A stretch of DNA of 64,000 bases from Coriobacteriia bacterium (GTDB lineage Bacteria; Actinomycetota; Coriobacteriia; Coriobacteriales; Atopobiaceae), in NCBI GenBank assembly GCA_030530145.1, contig JAUMVN010000002.1, positions 62,001-126,000 of the forward strand, in the 5' to 3' direction. The notes beneath the pieces were generated by a model. The model was given only the letters and a program-made list of their open reading frames with translations, ran no database searches and was not told the origin of the DNA. A program made the translations under genes and the position numbers. Numbering within the stretch: position 1 is the first letter of the stretch; the number at the start of each line of letters is the position of its first letter. Shown one piece after another: positions 51,011-59,454 of the stretch.

Positions 51011-52318
51011 ATGTCTTCCTATGCAACCCTTGTGACCTGCGGCGACTTTGGCCCTTGGATCTCCAAGGTCGTTCTTGACCTACCCTGCGAGGTGCGCGCT
51101 TCCGAGGTCGTGCCCGCTGGTTTCAACGTTTTCTGCGAGCGTTTCGAGCCGGGCGGGGAGCCGCTTATGCGCAAAGAGCGCGGCGCCGACCGCGCTGTTC
51201 ACAGCGCCGGGTATGTGCCTGTGCTCGCTGCTTATCCCTGCGACGAGCGCGGCGAGCGCGTCGCAGCCGGCGCCCACGTCGCGCTCGAGGTTCCCGAGAC
51301 GCGCCTTACCAAGCGCATCGAGGGCGGCGTCCTGGGCTCCCGCTACATCGAGAACCGCCTGCGCGTGACGCAGCTCGCACCGCTCGGCGAGGGCGGCGAT
51401 CCCGTGTGCGGCCTGGTCTTCGACGAGCCGCGCGAGGAGTACGTGCCCGCGCTCGCCGGGTGGAAAGCGGGCGTGCAGGCGGCCGCCGTCGACGGCATCG
51501 CGCTCGAGTACGGCTACTTCGAGCCGAGCTTCGAGCCGCGGCGGGCGAACCCCTTCGCGCCGCCCGCGCCCGTAAGCCAGAAAGCGCCGCTCATCGTCTA
51601 CCTGCACGGCGCCGGCGAGGGTAGGGGAGAGACTCAGGGCGAGGGCCCTGCGCGCGCCTACACGGGCAACCGCGTGACCGCCCTTTCGCAGGACCCGGTC
51701 CAGGGCTATTTCGGCGGCGCCGCGTGGGTGCTCGTTCCGCAGAGCCCGACTTTCTGGATGGACAACGGCGTCGAGCAGATGGGCCGCTCCAACCAGAGCA
51801 TCTACGCGCCCGTGCTCAAGGCCCTTATCGACGAGTTCGTGGCCGCGCACGCCGAGCACGTGGACACGAGCCGCATCGTTATCGCCGGGCTTTCCAACGG
51901 CGGCTTCATGACGCTGCGCATGTGCCGCGACTATCCGGGCTTCTTCGCCGCGGCCGCGCCCTGCTGCGCACCGTGGTACGACGCGACCGACGAGGACGTC
52001 GCCGAGCTCGCGAAGACCCCGCTGTGGTTCACGCACTCCAAGGGAGACGAGCTCGTCGACCCGCGCGAGACCGTGCTGCCGCTTTACGCCGCGCTCAAGG
52101 CCTCCGGCGCGGACGTCCACTGCACGTACTTCGATCACGTCGAGGACCTGACTGGCCGTTATCGCGAGCCCGACGGCAGCCCCAAGCGCACCTTCAACCA
52201 TGGCGTGTGGATCCACCAGTTCAAAGATTTCTGCCGCACCGACATGGACGGGCGCAACGTCCGACTCGATGGCGAGCCCGTCGGCCTCTGGGAGTGGTGC
52301 GCCCGCGTCAGTCGTTAA
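51011..52318 (+). CDS. Alpha/beta-hydrolase esterase with N-terminal Ig-like domain
   Basis: 435 residues without signal peptide. The N-terminal part (about 1-180) resembles the beta-sandwich found before some carbohydrate esterases. The hydrolase domain has the oxyanion loop YLHGAGEGRGE, the nucleophile Ser in IAGLSNGGFM, an Asp in HSKGDELVD and the His in FNHGVWIHQF. Such proteins remove acetyl or feruloyl groups from plant glycans or glycosides. It starts 11 bases after the GH140-like gene, so the two probably act on one substrate. A hairpin follows. Confidence 0.8.
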   Translation: MSSYATLVTCGDFGPWISKVVLDLPCEVRASEVVPAGFNVFCERFEPGGEPLMRKERGADRAVHSAGYVPVLAAYPCDERGERVAAGAHVALEVPETRLTKRIEGGVLGSRYIENRLRVTQLAPLGEGGDPVCGLVFDEPREEYVPALAGWKAGVQAAAVDGIALEYGYFEPSFEPRRANPFAPPAPVSQKAPLIVYLHGAGEGRGETQGEGPARAYTGNRVTALSQDPVQGYFGGAAWVLVPQSPTFWMDNGVEQMGRSNQSIYAPVLKALIDEFVAAHAEHVDTSRIVIAGLSNGGFMTLRMCRDYPGFFAAAAPCCAPWYDATDEDVAELAKTPLWFTHSKGDELVDPRETVLPLYAALKASGADVHCTYFDHVEDLTGRYREPDGSPKRTFNHGVWIHQFKDFCRTDMDGRNVRLDGEPVGLWEWCARVSR

Positions 52319-52335
52319 CCTGTCCTCAAATGTCT

Positions 52336-52403
52336 CTCTACCGCTCTAGAATGCGTTTTTCGGCCCTTTAGGGGGTCTAAAAACGCAATTTGGAGCGGTA
52401 GAG
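52336..52403. terminator. Interrupted hairpin after the esterase gene
   Basis: CTCTACCGCTC (52336-52346) pairs with GAGCGGTAGAG (52393-52403), and an inner TGCGTTTTT (52352-52360) with AAAAACGCA (52379-52387). TTTCTTT follows. It may be the operon terminator; its size also fits the other long intergenic hairpins. Confidence 0.65.
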
Positions 52404-52503
52404 TTTCTTTATGTGGAGAGAAGCGCGCAAAAGGCGGCGGCACGCGGCCCCGGTTTCGGTGCATCATGGGGCCAATCGGAAGTTGCTTGGCCGGGAGGCG
52501 CCC

Positions 52504-53409
52504 ATGACGACTGCTAAGGTCCTTACGCTCGGCTCGCTTAACCTTGACTTCATCTACCGGGTCGACCACATCGTGGCGTCGGGGGAGACCATCGGCGCTG
52601 GCGACGTTCAGACCCGCTGCGGCGGCAAGGGGCTCAACCAGTCCATTGCGCTTGCTCGCGGCGGCGCCGATGTGGCGCATGCCGGCATCGTTGGCGCCGA
52701 CGGAGACATGCTGCTCGACATTTGCCGCGAGTCGGGCGTCGACGTCTCGCGCGTCCGCGTGGACGAGGGCCGCAGCGGGCATGCGATCATCCAGGTCGAT
52801 AGCCGCGGCCAGAACTCGATCATCCTCTTCGGCGGTACGAACCGCGCCGTGACGCAGGACTACATCGACCGGGCGCTCGACGGCTACGGCGCGGGCGACG
52901 TCATCGTGCTGCAGAACGAGATCAACATGCTGCCGCAGGTTATCGCCGCCGCGGCGGCGCGCGGCATGCGCGTCGTTCTCAACCCGAGCCCGTACGACGA
53001 TCGCATCGACGAGTGCGACCTCGGCCTCGTCTGGCTCTTCTTCGTGAACGAGATCGAGGGAGAGCAGCTCACGGGCGAGAGCGAGCCGGCAAGGATCCTC
53101 GACGTGTTCGCCGAGCGTTACCCGAAGGCGAACGTGGTGCTGACCCTCGGCTCCGAGGGGGCGGTCGCGCAGTTCGGCGGTGAGCGCTTCGAACAGCCCA
53201 TCATCCCCACGACCGCGGTGGACACCACGGGCGCGGGGGACACCTTCACGGGCTTCTTCCTGGCCGAGTACCTGCGCGGCGGCGACGTTGCGCGCGCCAT
53301 GCTCACGGCCGTGCAGGCGAGCTCGATCGCCGTCTCGCGCGCGGGCGCGGCGCCGAGTATTCCGACTTTGGCCGAGGTTCGCGCCGCGCTGGAGGCCCGC
53401 GCCGAGTAA
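52504..53409 (+). CDS. PfkB-family carbohydrate kinase (ribokinase-like)
   Basis: 301 residues. GSLNLDFIYRVDHIVASGE at the N-terminus, CGGKGLNQSIALARGGADV (PfkB signature 1) and DTTGAGDTFTGFFLAEYL (signature 2, with the catalytic Asp) identify a ribokinase-type enzyme. It phosphorylates a pentose or similar sugar with ATP. It stands after the sugar-hydrolase pair but beyond a hairpin and 185 bases, so a link to that operon is possible only. ATG at 52504 has GGGAGGCGCC before it. Confidence 0.9.
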   Translation: MTTAKVLTLGSLNLDFIYRVDHIVASGETIGAGDVQTRCGGKGLNQSIALARGGADVAHAGIVGADGDMLLDICRESGVDVSRVRVDEGRSGHAIIQVDSRGQNSIILFGGTNRAVTQDYIDRALDGYGAGDVIVLQNEINMLPQVIAAAAARGMRVVLNPSPYDDRIDECDLGLVWLFFVNEIEGEQLTGESEPARILDVFAERYPKANVVLTLGSEGAVAQFGGERFEQPIIPTTAVDTTGAGDTFTGFFLAEYLRGGDVARAMLTAVQASSIAVSRAGAAPSIPTLAEVRAALEARAE

Positions 53410-53433
53410 CCGGCAGGTGGTCGGCCGGAAGCC

Positions 53434-53658
53434 GCGCCCCGAAAACGACGCTTGCAGCAACGCGACCCGGCGCCGCGCCCCGAAAACGACGCTTGCAGCG
53501 ACGATGGCAAGAAATCCGCCCCGCAAACGACGGTCGCAGTAACGCTCGATTGCTGCAAGCGTCGTTTCCGGGGCGCTTCTCGCCACGGGATTGCTGCAAG
53601 CGTCGTTTGCGGGGCGCGGCTCGCCCGTGCGTTGCTGCGACCGTCGTTTCGAGGGCGC
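53434..53658. repeat. Six-copy 27-bp repeat array, three direct and three inverted
   Basis: Units related to GCGCCCCGAAAACGACGCTT plus GCAGCAA lie at 53434-53460, 53475-53501 and 53516-53542, and inverted at 53550-53576, 53591-53617 and 53632-53658. Spacing within each half is 41 bp. The spacers TTCTCGCCACG after units 4 and 6 are also alike. Unit 3 and unit 6 share the variant GGTCGCAG. It fills the convergent gap before the antiporter gene; no gene is seen there. Confidence 0.9.
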
Positions 53659-53711
53659 TTCTCGCCACGAGGCCATGCCGAGAAACCCCGCCGCGGCCGC
53701 TCGCGCGACGC

Positions 53712-55166
53712 CTAGCGCCGCCGGCGCCGCCGCCGGAGCTCCCCGCGCCGTGCCAAGAAGTCCGCCGAGCTCAGGTGCACGCCCTCCTCGCGCAGGTGGC
53801 GGCGCTCCTCGAGCAGCTCCTCGGCCATCTCGTGCGCGTGCTCGTGGTGCTCGTGGATGATCTCGCGAACGTGGTGGGGGTGCTCGGCCATCTCGTGGAC
53901 CGCCTCGACCGGGTGGGCTGCGACGGCGCGTACCGAGAGGCTCGTGATCACGGGGATGACGAGCACGGTGAGGGCGCCTGCGCACACGAGCACGCTCGCC
54001 ATAGCCTCATCCATGGCGCCTGCGCTCGTGGCCGCCTCGGTGAGGGCCACGATGAGCGGCAGCGCCATCGTGCAGTAGAGCGCCGCGGAGATTTTCTCGC
54101 CAGTGGGCATGGTGCGCGTCTCGGCGAACACGTGGAGGCTCGCGAGCAGAGGCAGCGCGCGCACGAGCAGAAGCAGCGCCATGAACCCGATGAGCAGGCC
54201 GGGGTTCTCGCCGACCGCGCGGAAGTCGATGCCGATGCCCGAGTACACGAAGAAGACCGGCACGAAGAGGCCGTTGCCCATAGCCTCGACCTTATCCATG
54301 AGGCGATGCCCGTGGTCGGCCGGGATCACGTGGCGCAGGATGAAGCCGGCGGCGAAGGCGGCGAGAACCGCGTCGAGGTCGAGCACCGCCGCGAGCGCGA
54401 GCAGCGCGCAGAGCAGCGCGACCGTCGCGCGCAGCGTCGGCTGCGAGCTGCTCTCGGCGTTCTCGTGCAGGAAGCGTGAGAGGCGCGAGCCCAGCTCGCT
54501 CGCCGCCTTGCCCCGCACGGCCACGAGCACGCAGAACACGATGAAGGCTGCGAGCACAAGGACGTTCGCGCCGAGCGAGCGGCTGGGGGAGAGCAGGACC
54601 GACATCGCCACGACGGGCCAGATCTCGCCCATGGCTCCGTAGGACTCGATAACCTCGCCGACGCTCGTTCCCGCGAGCTCGCGGTCGCGCATGATGGGGA
54701 CGAGGGTGCCGTAGGCCGTCGTGGTGAGCGCGATGGCGAAGGCGGCGCAGCCCGTCTGGTCGAGCCCCAGGCCCAGCAGGGGCGTGACGATGAGCGCGAT
54801 GCCGAAGCTCACGGCCCAGCACACGGTGGCGTGTCGGCCCATCTTTCCCGTGAGCTCGCGCAGGTCGAGCTCGTAGCCGGCCATGAGGAAGAGGAACCCC
54901 ATGCCCAGGCGGCTCACCAGGTCGAGGCCGAGGGTGGATGAGACGATGCCCAGGCAGTGCGGCCCGACGACGACGCCCGCGATGACGAAGAAGACGACCT
55001 CGGGCACGGGGCGGCCCGGGATGAGGCTCGCGACGAACGAGCAGAGCACGACGGCGACCATCATCACCGCGAGCATACAGAGGTTGGCGACCAAGACGAT
55101 CCTTACGACGAAGGTGCGGACGCATCTTCTCTTACCCAATCGGCGTGGGCGGCCAGCCGCCGGCAT
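53712..55166 (-). CDS. Cation:proton antiporter (CPA2-type)
   Basis: 484 residues with about 12 membrane helices of the Na+/H+ exchanger domain (FVIAGVVVGPHCLGI, FLFLMAGYELDL, FAAGFILRHVIP, VFFVYSGIGIDF). It exchanges monovalent cations and protons across the membrane. The cytoplasmic tail (last ~65 residues) is rich in His, Glu and Arg (HPHHVREIIHEHHEHAHE) and forms a likely helix, perhaps metal- or pH-sensing. The start is uncertain: ATG at 55166 gives an Arg-rich leader; ATG at 55076 would cut into the first helix. Confidence 0.88.
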   Translation of the reverse strand: MPAAGRPRRLGKRRCVRTFVVRIVLVANLCMLAVMMVAVVLCSFVASLIPGRPVPEVVFFVIAGVVVGPHCLGIVSSTLGLDLVSRLGMGFLFLMAGYELDLRELTGKMGRHATVCWAVSFGIALIVTPLLGLGLDQTGCAAFAIALTTTAYGTLVPIMRDRELAGTSVGEVIESYGAMGEIWPVVAMSVLLSPSRSLGANVLVLAAFIVFCVLVAVRGKAASELGSRLSRFLHENAESSSQPTLRATVALLCALLALAAVLDLDAVLAAFAAGFILRHVIPADHGHRLMDKVEAMGNGLFVPVFFVYSGIGIDFRAVGENPGLLIGFMALLLLVRALPLLASLHVFAETRTMPTGEKISAALYCTMALPLIVALTEAATSAGAMDEAMASVLVCAGALTVLVIPVITSLSVRAVAAHPVEAVHEMAEHPHHVREIIHEHHEHAHEMAEELLEERRHLREEGVHLSSADFLARRGELRRRRRRR

Positions 55167-55291
55167 GCCGCCGTATTTGCAGGTCTTGTTGCGAGAAGAC
55201 CGCGCACTTTACAGTCGGTACCCGTTTCCTTTAGCATATGGACGTTTCATGCCATGCGCGGCAAAGGGCCGCATACAAAGAGGAGATGTGC

Positions 55292-56092
55292 ATGTCCGGA
55301 CACTCTAAGTGGGCAACCACTAAGCACAAGAAGGCCGCTATCGACGCTAAGCGCTCCGCGCTCTTCTCCAAGCTTTCCCGCAACATCACCGTTGCCGCCA
55401 AGCTCGGTGGCGACCCCAACCCCGACAACAACGCGTCTCTTGCCGCCGCCGTCGCGCGCGCCCGCATGGTCTCCATGCCGAACGCCAAGATTAAGGCCGC
55501 CATCGACAAGGCCTTCGGCGCCGGCGCCGACGCCGCCGTCTACTCCGAGATCGTCTACGAGGGCTACGGCCCCGCGGGCATCGCGGTCTACGTCGACTGC
55601 CTGACCGACAACAAGAACCGCACCGCGGCCGACGTCCGCTCCGCGTTCGCCCACTCCGGCGGCTCGCTGGGCACCTCCGGCTCCGTCGCGTTCCAGTTCG
55701 AGCGCAAGGGTTCCATCGCCGTCGACAAGATCATCAAGTCCGACGACAAGAAGGTCGCCGACCGCGAGAACGCCGTGGACGAGGACGAGTTCATGATGGC
55801 CGTCGCCGAGGCCGAGGGCGAGGACTACGAGGACGCCGGCGAGGAGTGGATCGTCTGGACTGCCTACGACAAGATGCAGGACGTCCAGAAGGGTCTCGAG
55901 GCCCAGGGCATCGAGGTCAAGGGCTCCGAGCTCACCATGGTCCCGACCACCCCGACCGACGTCTCCGTCGCCGACGCGAAGAAGGTCCAGCGCCTCGTCG
56001 ACCGCCTCGACGAGCTGGAGGACGTCCAGAACGTCTACCACACCATGAACATCACCGACGAGATCGCCGAGGCCCTGGCCGAGGACGAGTAG
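55292..56092 (+). CDS. yebC: YebC/PmpR-family transcriptional or translation factor
   Basis: 266 residues. MSGHSKWATTKHKKAAIDAK at the N-terminus is the family hallmark, with GYGPAGIAVYVDCLTDNKNR and LGTSGSVAFQFERKG following. Family members act as DNA-binding regulators or help ribosomes at proline stretches. It is about 15-20 residues longer than usual because of an acidic insert near residue 185. ATG at 55292 has AGAGGAG upstream; the frame open from 55238 precedes the hallmark motif. A strong terminator follows. Confidence 0.95.
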   Translation: MSGHSKWATTKHKKAAIDAKRSALFSKLSRNITVAAKLGGDPNPDNNASLAAAVARARMVSMPNAKIKAAIDKAFGAGADAAVYSEIVYEGYGPAGIAVYVDCLTDNKNRTAADVRSAFAHSGGSLGTSGSVAFQFERKGSIAVDKIIKSDDKKVADRENAVDEDEFMMAVAEAEGEDYEDAGEEWIVWTAYDKMQDVQKGLEAQGIEVKGSELTMVPTTPTDVSVADAKKVQRLVDRLDELEDVQNVYHTMNITDEIAEALAEDE

Positions 56093-56119
56093 GCTCGCCG
56101 GCAAACCACCTTGCACCGC

Positions 56120-56158
56120 AAAAAACGGCGGCATCCATACGGATGCCGCCGTTTTTTT
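56120..56158. terminator. Strong Rho-independent terminator after yebC
   Basis: CGGCGGCATCC (56126-56136) and GGATGCCGCCG (56141-56151) form an 11-bp stem with an ATAC loop, flanked by A6 and T7, so it works in both directions. Confidence 0.95.
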
Positions 56159-56202
56159 CCATGAGAGAACGTTAACTCGACCGATGCTCAAATGAAGAAC
56201 TC

Positions 56203-56326
56203 GTGTATTGTGTAACTTAAATCGAATACCACGAGTAGCCACCCGTTTAGAGGCCAAATCATGTCGACTATTTGACCCAAATCACCTCGGCTACTCGGTA
56301 AGTTCAAATAAAGCTACGCAATACGC
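56203..56326. repeat. Long hairpin element with wobble-paired arms
   Basis: GTGTATTGTGTAACTT (56203-56218) can pair with AAGCTACGCAATACGC (56311-56326): 13 Watson-Crick pairs, two G-U pairs and one mismatch. Inside are CACGAGTAGCC and GGCTACTCGG, the GAGTA/TACTC pair also seen in the elements at 33097, 37195 and 41655. It fills most of the gap 56159-56398, where no gene is seen. Confidence 0.6.
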
Positions 56327-56398
56327 GTCGTTTCTTTAGGAGAAACGCGGAAAGTGACCGGATGGGCACTCCGCGCGGCACAAAATGAGCCTCGGCGC

Positions 56399-56665
56399 CT
56401 ACTCCACCGTCCCGTACACGCCGCCCCAGCCGTGGCCCGAGAGAATCGAGTTCATCTGGTCGCAGAGCTGGGCGCGCGTGAAGCTGCGGGAAGGAAGAAG
56501 GTCGATGACCTCCTGCAGGTCTTCGCAGAGGTCGAACGCCTCGGCGCGCGTGAGGACGTCGATCTTGGTCACGGTGGCACGGCTCGAGATCCCGGGGCGA
56601 AAGATCGTGTCGACCACGCGCTGGAGCTCGCCGTACTCCTCGGAACGCACCTCGAACATGTCCAT
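56399..56665 (-). CDS. Small acidic hypothetical protein
   Basis: 88 residues, mostly helical by composition, no membrane segment. RAEAFDLCEDLQEVIDLLPS and RAQLCDQMNSILSGHGWGG are its most striking stretches. I do not recognise the family. ATG at 56665 has AGAAAGG upstream; an ATG two codons later is an alternative. Diverges from the aminotransferase gene, and base use matches the neighbours, supporting a real gene. Confidence 0.65.
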   Translation of the reverse strand: MDMFEVRSEEYGELQRVVDTIFRPGISSRATVTKIDVLTRAEAFDLCEDLQEVIDLLPSRSFTRAQLCDQMNSILSGHGWGGVYGTVE

Positions 56666-56750
56666 CTATAAACCTTTCTGACGCCGCCCGCGGCCCGAGG
56701 CCGCGCCAATACTATACTCACGGATTGGCCAACGACGAAGGAGGACTTCC

Positions 56751-58034
56751 ATGCCCAACATGTACGAGGCAATGACCGATGCCGAGCTCGACGCGGCGAT
56801 CGCGGAGCTCGAGGCCGAGGCGGACAAGGTCCGCGCGCTCAACCTCAAGCTCGACATGGCCCGCGGCAAGCCGAGCCCCGAGCAGACTGCGCTCTCCAAG
56901 CCGATGCTCGACCTTCTGACCTCCGAGACCGATCTCACCGACGAGGGCGTCGCGGTCGACAACTACGGCCTGCCCGACGGCATCCCCTCCGCCCGTAAGC
57001 TCGCCGCCCAGATCCTGGGCGTCGACGCCGCGAACGTGATCGTCAACGGCTCCTCGAGCCTGAACCTCATGCACGACACCGTCTGCCACGCCTTCCTCCA
57101 CGGCATCGGCGGCGAGAAGCCCTGGTCGCAGCAGGGCGAGGTCAAGTTCCTCTGCCCCGCGCCCGGCTACGACCGCCACTTCACCGTGACGCAGAGCTTC
57201 GGCATCAAGAACATCCCCGTCCCCATGACCGCCGACGGCCCCGACATGGACGTCGTGCGCGAGTACGTGGAGAACGATCCCGCCGTCAAGGGCATCTGGT
57301 GCGTCCCCATGTACGCGAACCCCACCGGCATCACCTACTCCGACGAGACCGTGCGCGCCTTCGCCGCGCTCAAGCCCGCAGCCCCCGACTTCCGCGTTTT
57401 CTGGGACAACGCCTACTGCGTCCACACCTTCGCGGAGGAGGGCGACACGCTCCTCAACATCTTCGACGCGCTCGCCGAGGCCGGTGCCGACAACCTCGTC
57501 TATGAGTTCGGCTCCACCGCCAAGGTCACGTTCCCGAGCTCCGGCATCGCCTTCATGACGGCGAGCCCCGCCGATATGGCCGAGATCCGCTCCGCCTTCT
57601 CCGTCATGCGCGTCGGCCCCGAGAAGATCGGCCAGCTCGCCCACGTCAAGTTCCTCCGCGACCTCGACGGCGTCCACGAGCACATGAAGAAGCACGCCGC
57701 CGTCGTGGGTCCGCGCTTCGCCCTCGTGCAGGAGAAGCTCTCCGCCGGCCTCGCCGAGACGGGCGTGGCCACCTGGACCGAGCCGCGCGGCGGCTACTTC
57801 GTGAGCTTCGACGGCCCGGAGGGCTCCGCCAAGGCCATCGTCGCCCTCATGGCCGAGCTCGGCGTCAAGCTCACCGGCGCCGGCGCCACCTGGCCCTACG
57901 GTGAGGACCCCAAGGACACGAACATCCGCATCGCGCCGACCTTCCCGACGCTCGAGGAGCTGGGGCAGGCGCTCGACGTCTTCGTCATCGCCGTCAAGCT
58001 CGTCTCCGCGCGTTTGGCCAAGGCGTCTCGCTAG
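56751..58034 (+). CDS. PLP-dependent aminotransferase, aspartate aminotransferase (PF12897) type
   Basis: 427 residues. It belongs to the MocR-like/aspartate aminotransferase branch that is distinct from classical AspC. NLKLDMARGKPSPEQTALS near the N-terminus, VNGSSSLNLMHD, MYANPTGITYSDE, RVFWDNAYCVHTF and the PLP Lys in YEFGSTAKVTFPSSG are seen. It transfers amino groups between aspartate (or a related amino acid) and 2-oxoglutarate. AAGGAGGA precedes ATG 56751. A lone gene; GGGACAGG and CCTGTCCC after it (58072-58120) could form a weak terminator. Confidence 0.9.
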   Translation: MPNMYEAMTDAELDAAIAELEAEADKVRALNLKLDMARGKPSPEQTALSKPMLDLLTSETDLTDEGVAVDNYGLPDGIPSARKLAAQILGVDAANVIVNGSSSLNLMHDTVCHAFLHGIGGEKPWSQQGEVKFLCPAPGYDRHFTVTQSFGIKNIPVPMTADGPDMDVVREYVENDPAVKGIWCVPMYANPTGITYSDETVRAFAALKPAAPDFRVFWDNAYCVHTFAEEGDTLLNIFDALAEAGADNLVYEFGSTAKVTFPSSGIAFMTASPADMAEIRSAFSVMRVGPEKIGQLAHVKFLRDLDGVHEHMKKHAAVVGPRFALVQEKLSAGLAETGVATWTEPRGGYFVSFDGPEGSAKAIVALMAELGVKLTGAGATWPYGEDPKDTNIRIAPTFPTLEELGQALDVFVIAVKLVSARLAKASR

Positions 58035-58265
58035 CGCGGCGGCCGGCGACGGGTTTTCCGCGCTGCATCACGGGACAGGTTTAACAGCGGGGCGTTCTTC
58101 CTCGCCGGGCGGCCTGTCCCTATTTGGTGCGTCGGGAGCCCGTCGTCCAGTGACGGTGTGGGGGATTCGGCGAATTCCGGCGTATCGGCGCTTCTCGTGC
58201 CATACTCTATAAACTTGTGGGCGAACACCCCGCGGATAGAGCAGCAATAAGAAAGGCGCCGTCGC

Positions 58266-59096
58266 ATGGCCCAGCAGAGCAAGAAGAAGAGCACCTCCAA
58301 CATCGGGCCGGCCGGCAAGGCCCTCATCGTCGTCTTCGCCGTGCTCATGGCGCTCTCGCTCATGCTGCCCTCGCTCTCGTCCATCTTCTCGTCCTCGTCC
58401 AGCAGCTCCTCGAGCTCCGAGCAGACGACCGACGCCGACTCCAGCTCCGACTCCGACAGCTCCGAGACCGACTACGTGGCCAAGGCCGACGAGAAGTACG
58501 GCGCCCAGGTAGCGACCCTCGAGGAGAAGTACGCCTCCGACCCCGTGAACCTCGCCACCTTGCTCAACCTCGGCAAGGACTACATGACCTGGGGCGCCTA
58601 CGTGCGCTACTTCGGCTCCACCGACGCCGACACCTCCCACGCCAACGAGCTTCTTTCCACGGCGGTCAAGTACTACGACGAGTACCTGGCCATCAAGGAC
58701 TCCGACGCCGTGCGCGTGGACAAGGCCCTGTGCGCCTACTACCAGGAGGACGGCACCTCCGCCCTCCAGCAGCTCAAGGAGCTGACCGAGTCCTCTCCCG
58801 ACTACGGCCCCGCCTGGGCCAACCTCGGCCTGGTCTACGAGGCCTCGGGCGACGACGACTCCGCTAAGGCCGCCTACGCCAAGGCCCAGGAGACCGACCC
58901 CAACGACGAGTACGGCGCGAAGACCTACGCGACCCAGCGCCTGGCCTCGATGGAGTCCTCCGACGAGACGAGCGACTCCGATGACTCCTCCGCCGCCGAC
59001 GCGACCGCCGACACGACCGACGATTCCGCCAGCTCCTCCACGGGCGCCCAGGGCCTTACCGACACCCTGAGCGACCTGACCGGCTCGAGCCTGTAA
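58266..59096 (+). CDS. Membrane-anchored TPR-repeat protein
   Basis: 276 residues. A signal-anchor helix (ALIVVFAVLMALSLMLPSL, about 19-37) leads into a run of serines and a Ser/Asp linker (about 38-70), then TPR-type repeats (about 75-235; SPDYGPAWANLGLVYEASGD and SAKAAYAKAQETDPND) and a Ser/Asp/Ala-rich tail. It probably scaffolds other proteins outside or at the membrane. It precedes the STAS gene by 35 bases and may share its transcript. Confidence 0.8.
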   Translation: MAQQSKKKSTSNIGPAGKALIVVFAVLMALSLMLPSLSSIFSSSSSSSSSSEQTTDADSSSDSDSSETDYVAKADEKYGAQVATLEEKYASDPVNLATLLNLGKDYMTWGAYVRYFGSTDADTSHANELLSTAVKYYDEYLAIKDSDAVRVDKALCAYYQEDGTSALQQLKELTESSPDYGPAWANLGLVYEASGDDDSAKAAYAKAQETDPNDEYGAKTYATQRLASMESSDETSDSDDSSAADATADTTDDSASSSTGAQGLTDTLSDLTGSSL

Positions 59097-59131
59097 ACCA
59101 CGACCTTCTACCACGAACTAGGAGGATTTCC

Positions 59132-59440
59132 ATGAGCCTTTCCATCCAGACCACCGAAGACGCCGTCCGCAAGGTGCTCGTCGTCGGGGAGGTCGACGTC
59201 TCGAACGCCGACGAGCTCCGGGCCGCCCTCGACGCGGCGCTCCTCGAGACCGCGGGCGAGCTCGTGGCCGACCTCTCGCAGACCACCTACATCGACTCGA
59301 CCGGCATCGGCGTGCTCGTTGGCGCCGCGCACCGCGCCGCCGAAGCGGGCAAGAAGCTCGTGGTCGCCCAGCCCCAGAAGAACGTCGCCCGCGTGCTCGA
59401 GCTTCTCGGCGTGGCCGGCGACCTCAACATCCAGCAGTAA
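59132..59440 (+). CDS. STAS-domain anti-sigma factor antagonist
   Basis: 102 residues, one STAS domain. The phosphorylatable Ser lies in the loop YIDSTGIGVLVGAAHRA, as in SpoIIAA and RsbV. Such proteins free a sigma factor by binding its anti-sigma kinase when unphosphorylated. No kinase, phosphatase or sigma-B-type gene is in the window next to it. AGGAGG precedes the ATG. Confidence 0.92.
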   Translation: MSLSIQTTEDAVRKVLVVGEVDVSNADELRAALDAALLETAGELVADLSQTTYIDSTGIGVLVGAAHRAAEAGKKLVVAQPQKNVARVLELLGVAGDLNIQQ

Positions 59441-59454
59441 AGAAGGGACCGAAG

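Noticed and set aside
53434-53658. CRISPR array
   Set aside because: Half the units are inverted, spacers are only 14 bases or fewer and partly alike, and no cas gene is in the window.
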